Below are positions 60,069-64,000 of a stretch of 64,000 nucleotides of DNA, piece after piece. The stretch's first letter is position 1, and every line of letters begins with the position of its first letter. Origin of the DNA: Tachypleus tridentatus. Its lineage: Eukaryota; Arthropoda; Merostomata; Xiphosura; Limulidae. A program made the position numbers and the translations under genes. The stretch is taken from the NCBI RefSeq assembly GCF_004210375.1, contig NC_134825.1, positions 65,959,558 through 66,023,557 on the forward strand. Direction: 5' to 3'. A model generated the notes under the pieces. That model was not told the origin of the DNA. It worked only from the letters and a program-made list of their open reading frames with translations, and did no database searches.

Positions 60069-60352
60069 GCCCAGCATGGCGAGGTAGGTTAAGGCGTTCG
60101 ACTCGTAATCTGAGGGTCACGGGTTCGAATTCCCGTCACACCAAACACGCTCGCTCTTTCAGCTGTGGGGGCGTTATAATGTGACGGTCAATCTCACTAT
60201 TCGTTGGTAAAAGAGTAGCCTAAGAGTTGGCGATGGGTGGTGATGACTAGCTGTCTTACCTCTATTCTTACACTGATAAATTAGGGACGGCAAGCACAGG
60301 TAGTTCTTGTGTAGTTTTGCGCGAAATTCAAAAACAAGTAAAACAAACAAAC
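60069..60352 (+). repeat. SINE family A copy
   Basis: Full length. CTAAATGTAAC before it and CTAAAGGTAAC after it look like an 11-bp target-site duplication with one mismatch. Confidence 0.9.
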
Positions 60353-61293
60353 GCTAAAGGTAACAACATTAAAATGCAATATAATGTTGCCCGAATGAAT
60401 TAATAAAACACTAGAAAACCATCTTTATCGTTCGTCTTCTGTAAATATGTATAGATGCTATTCAGCGTATTATGATGAACGTTTTCAGCATGCAATTTAA
60501 AGTAATCATTAAACATTGAAAATGCAAAAAAAAAAAAGTTTTGCATACTAAGTGTGCACAGTGAATGCATCAATAGTTGTATCTTCTTTTGAAGCTGTCG
60601 ACCACATTCTTGACTCACTTCCTGACCGCCATGAGTTATTGTTTCTTTGAGGCCAGTACATGAAACATTGTTTGTTTCAGTGGTGCTTGATATGATCGCG
60701 AAATGCCGAATTTTCTCAGCTCATGCACCACTGATCATGAATAAGGAATGTGCTCTTTCTTTTTTTTTTTCTTTTTGAAGTTTCACACGACAAAGCAGAA
60801 TGGTTATTACATGTCAAAAAGTAAACATTAGGAGAATCATAAGGCATAAGATTGCTCTGTGACAGAACTCTAGAACTGAAAGCTGCCGAGCTGGTTTGGA
60901 GTAAGTGTAATTGCACAACCAATTTCCAGAACTTTCGGCTGTTAATACATTATAAGAGAGAAAGTCATTTCTTTAGCATGGAAAGTGGCCAATAGAGTGA
61001 TACTGAGTGGCTGCCTTATCTCTGGTCACAAGTTGAAAAATTCTGGAAGACTCAAGATGACCTTCGTACGTTTGTCGTGAATGTAAGATACATGAACTTA
61101 TCATAGTGTAGTACTTTGAATCACGATGAATGAATTTCTTTATGGAAAAGGGTGTACATATACACATTAATGGAAATATCTTGGGAAAAACGATATACAT
61201 ACAAACAAAGGGTAATGGTAACTACAAAGTTAATTTATCACGAGACAAAACATTATCACAAACAATACAAAAGAAAAGCATGTAAGTTGTACA
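60353..61293. other. No gene recognised
   Basis: Continuation of the spacer; short unsupported frames on the minus strand only. Confidence 0.5.
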
Positions 61294-61554
61294 AGCCCCG
61301 CATGGCCAGGTGGTAATATCACTCGACTCGTAATATGAGGGTCGCAGGTTCGAATTCCCGTTACACCAAACACGCTCGCCCTTTCAGCCGTGGAAGCGTT
61401 ATAATGTTACTATTAGTTGGTAAAAGAATAGCTAGTCCAAGAGTTGGCGGTTCATGGTGATGACTAACTGTCTTCCATTTAGTCCTACACTGCTAAATTA
61501 GGGACGGCTAGCGCAAACAGCTCTCGTGTAGCTTTGCGCGAAATTCAAAACAAA
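61294..61554 (+). repeat. SINE family A at duplication copy 2
   Basis: The head differs from copy 1 (anticodon region present), while the 3' half shares copy 1's private variants. The left flank lacks the AAAGTACATTTG duplication found on its right. Confidence 0.88.
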
Positions 61555-62433
61555 GTACATTTGACCTTCAACACTCCCGAAAAACATCATTAAGAACATA
61601 AACTACAACAAAGGATCCAGATCTGTTATTATGTTGTTGTTTTTTCCCATGATAAATCTTGTTTATCTAAAACTATTTGGTAATTTTTCTTTCACTTGTG
61701 TTATAAAGAACAAATTAGGAGTTTAAAACACAAAAATTAAAAAGAAACCCCTGGCTGTGTGTCAGTTAAAGTAGAATTCAAATTTAAATCATGTTTAATC
61801 TGTGAAACAAAAATTACATTTAAAGAATAAATGACGATGGTGGGTTTTTAAAGTACACTTATAGTTAAGAATATACTTGGAATGAAATAGATGTATTAGT
61901 TCCTTATATCTACAAGAACCACTTATGCCTTTTTTTGCACGACGAGTTATCATTGCTGTCAGTGCCCAATGCAAAAATTGTTTCGAATATTTGCGTAAAG
62001 CTACACAAAGCTATAATTTATCTGCGTTAACTATCCCTAATTTTATACTAATGATATAGATAAGAGAGAAATGACTAAACGTAAATCAGCTAGTCAACAG
62101 TATCTACTGTCAAGTGTTGCGCTAATTTGACCAATAGTGTAATTTGGCACCAACACATATAGTGCAGTTTGACTCTAACCTGATCAATAGTGTGATTTAG
62201 CAGGCACACCTATAGCGAGTGCATCCATGATTCCAAAGTGTGAAGTATGATTTTGTGAAAACCATGAACCTCGTATCAACAATCCGAAATATCAACAAAG
62301 AATCGAACCTCGAATGTTATCATTATCAGCCAAGAAAGTAATTAATTTTGAATTAATTTTATTGTGGTATTTTAACTCACAACCGTGAGGCACCCTAAAG
62401 CTTCTGATTGCGATGCTTCAAGCAGTCGCTATC
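61423..62433 (+). repeat. Segmental duplication, copy 2
   Basis: Partner of 57655-58628. It carries about 50 extra bases near 62140-62200, where AATAGTGTAATTTGGCA recurs as AATAGTGTGATTTAGCA. Confidence 0.9.
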
Positions 62434-62635
62434 TCCCTGCATCAAGCTTGTAATACTAATTATAAAAACAAGAAGAACGAGATAAAATGAGTCTATTATT
62501 TGAAGTTATGAATATTAATTCAGTGACTACTTTGGAACTAAAATGTAACTTGTTCATAACAGATCTGAGTTGTATAACTGTCCATTTCAAGATTAGGACA
62601 ATTTGAATTAAGTGAGATAACTTTCAATGTTTCTT

Positions 62636-62899
62636 TTTGGAATTTCGCACAAAGCTACTCGAGGGCTATCTGTGCTAGCCGTCCCTAATTTAGCAGTGTA
62701 AGACTAGAGGGAAGGCAGCTAGTCATCACCACCCACCGCCAACTCTTGGGCTACTCTTTTACCAACGAATAGTGGGATTGACCGTCACATTATACGCCTC
62801 CACGGTTGGGAGGGCGAGCATGTTTAGCGCGACGCTGGCGCGAACCCGCGACCCTCGGATTACGAGTCACACGCCTTACGCGCTTGGCCATGCCAGGCG
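62636..62899 (-). repeat. SINE family A copy
   Basis: Full length, minus orientation; the B-box region is altered (GACGCTGGCGCGAACCCG). Confidence 0.88.
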
Positions 62900-63586
62900 T
62901 TGATAACTTTTAAAAGACATCCTGTACAATAATGTTGAGACTAGCAAAAACATTCGTCCTCAACTACGGAAAGAGTTTAGGTCAATCTATCAAAAGTATC
63001 CGTCCTCAGTAATGGTAAAAGTTTAAGTTAACCTATCGATTTAAATGATTTCATTAACTTTAAAAAAGTTAATTATGTTGCACTCATGGTTTCACTTAGA
63101 ACTAAAGCTCTGAGATACTTATACCACCCACCAAAAAACGTAATGATGAACATTACAGGTATGTTAAGAGTCACTAAACAATAACGTATGGTAAATATTC
63201 ATTTTTATTATTTAAGTTACGTCACATCTTAAAATATGAATAATAGTTTGATTAATTCCTAACAATTTAGTGTGGAATATCCCATCTGGGAAACAACATA
63301 TGCCATTAGTATTATTTATAGCTGTTCTTCAGTCATTTTAAAACTGGGTCTTGAGCTGTGTCTGCATGTGCAGTTTTTTAAATGCAGCGCTGGAATCGGC
63401 CGCCGTAAATGAAAGACAGACACTACGGTTCGCAATACATGTACATACAGGGAGTCCGAAAATAAATGTTAATGACTTTACTGTCATTTGAGATAACAAC
63501 AAGCATTGAACATATAAGTCCTCCCCTACCAATCCAATTATCTGGAAACGTTTGGTTTAAAAACACTTTAACAATTCGAGCAAAGT
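62900..63586. other. No gene recognised
   Basis: Nothing identified. Confidence 0.5.
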
Positions 63587-63884
63587 GGGGTGATGCTTCG
63601 TCCTTTTAGTTTGGTTTGGTTTGAATTTCGCGCAAAGCTACGACATAGCTATCTGCGCTAGCTGTCCCTAATTTAGCAGTGTAAGACTAGAGGGAAGGCA
63701 GCTAGTCATCACCACCCACCGCCAACTTTTGGGCTACTATTTTACCAACGAATAGTGGGATTGACTGTCACTTTATAACGCCCCCACGGTTGAAAGGGCG
63801 AGTATGTTTAATGTGATGGGGATTCGAACCTGCGACCCTCGGATTACGGGTCGAATGCCTTAACCACGAGGCTATGCTGGGCCA
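63587..63884 (-). repeat. SINE family A with extended tail flank
   Basis: SINE about 63608-63884, preceded by the GTGATGCTTCGTCC and TTTTAGTTTGGTTTGGTTT run shared with 27362. Confidence 0.88.
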
Positions 63885-64000
63885 TGCGCCATTCTGACTG
63901 TAGGAACATGTAAATTACATATGAAAGTACACATTTAAAAATAGTTTAAAAACAACCCTACAAATATTACTGTTACTAAATAGTATAATAACAATAAGAA

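Overview
The window is eukaryotic: AT-rich, intron-containing, and crowded with tRNA-derived SINEs and broken transposons. The dominant SINE (about 270 bp, head starting GGCCCGGCATGGCCAGGTGG, tail ending GCGCGAAATTCAAAACAAAC) is one I associate from memory with horseshoe crab (Xiphosura) genomes. That assignment, and chelicerate/arthropod more broadly, is inference; no database was consulted.

Only two genes are convincing. Both encode Hairy/Enhancer-of-split (HES) transcriptional repressors with a bHLH, an Orange domain and a C-terminal WRPW Groucho-binding tetrapeptide. HES-A lies on the minus strand (coding exons 10303-10250, 9902-9807, 9186-8509; 275 aa). HES-B lies on the plus strand (40318-40362, 41293-41388, 41622-41709, 43079-44238; 462 aa). 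They are transcribed away from each other across about 30 kb of DNA with no recognised gene. The first two introns are at identical positions. HES-B keeps a third intron just before the Orange domain, which HES-A lacks.

The two promoters share two non-coding modules in the same order and orientation relative to their genes. The proximal module lies about 200-290 bp upstream of each ATG and contains Su(H)/CSL sites; in HES-B it is a textbook head-to-head paired site with a 16-bp spacer, in HES-A the second half-site has decayed. The distal module (about 10736-10848 and 38809-38920) holds an identical 20-mer with a CSL site overlapping a Rel-like motif, then a CACGTG E-box. Both 3' UTRs carry K-box (TGTGAT) motifs. 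This points to a Notch-responsive gene pair.

Region by region: 1-8 kb is repeat-punctuated non-coding DNA; 8.2-11 kb is HES-A and its promoter; 11-38 kb is a transposon graveyard with a degraded Ty3/gypsy pol end (17.2-17.7 kb), a Jockey-like LINE (18.2-19.4 kb), a mariner nested in a second Jockey-like LINE (28.3-31.4 kb) and a Penelope-like fragment (31.5-33 kb); 38-45 kb is HES-B with its promoter; 45-64 kb holds another Jockey-like fragment, a broken hAT element with a SINE inside its left end (49.2-52 kb), two minisatellites, an orphan CSL/E-box cluster (54.5-54.8 kb) and a roughly 1-kb duplication whose left breakpoint falls inside a SINE (57.7-58.6 and 61.4-62.4 kb). Three tRNA-headed SINE families share a similar 3' core.
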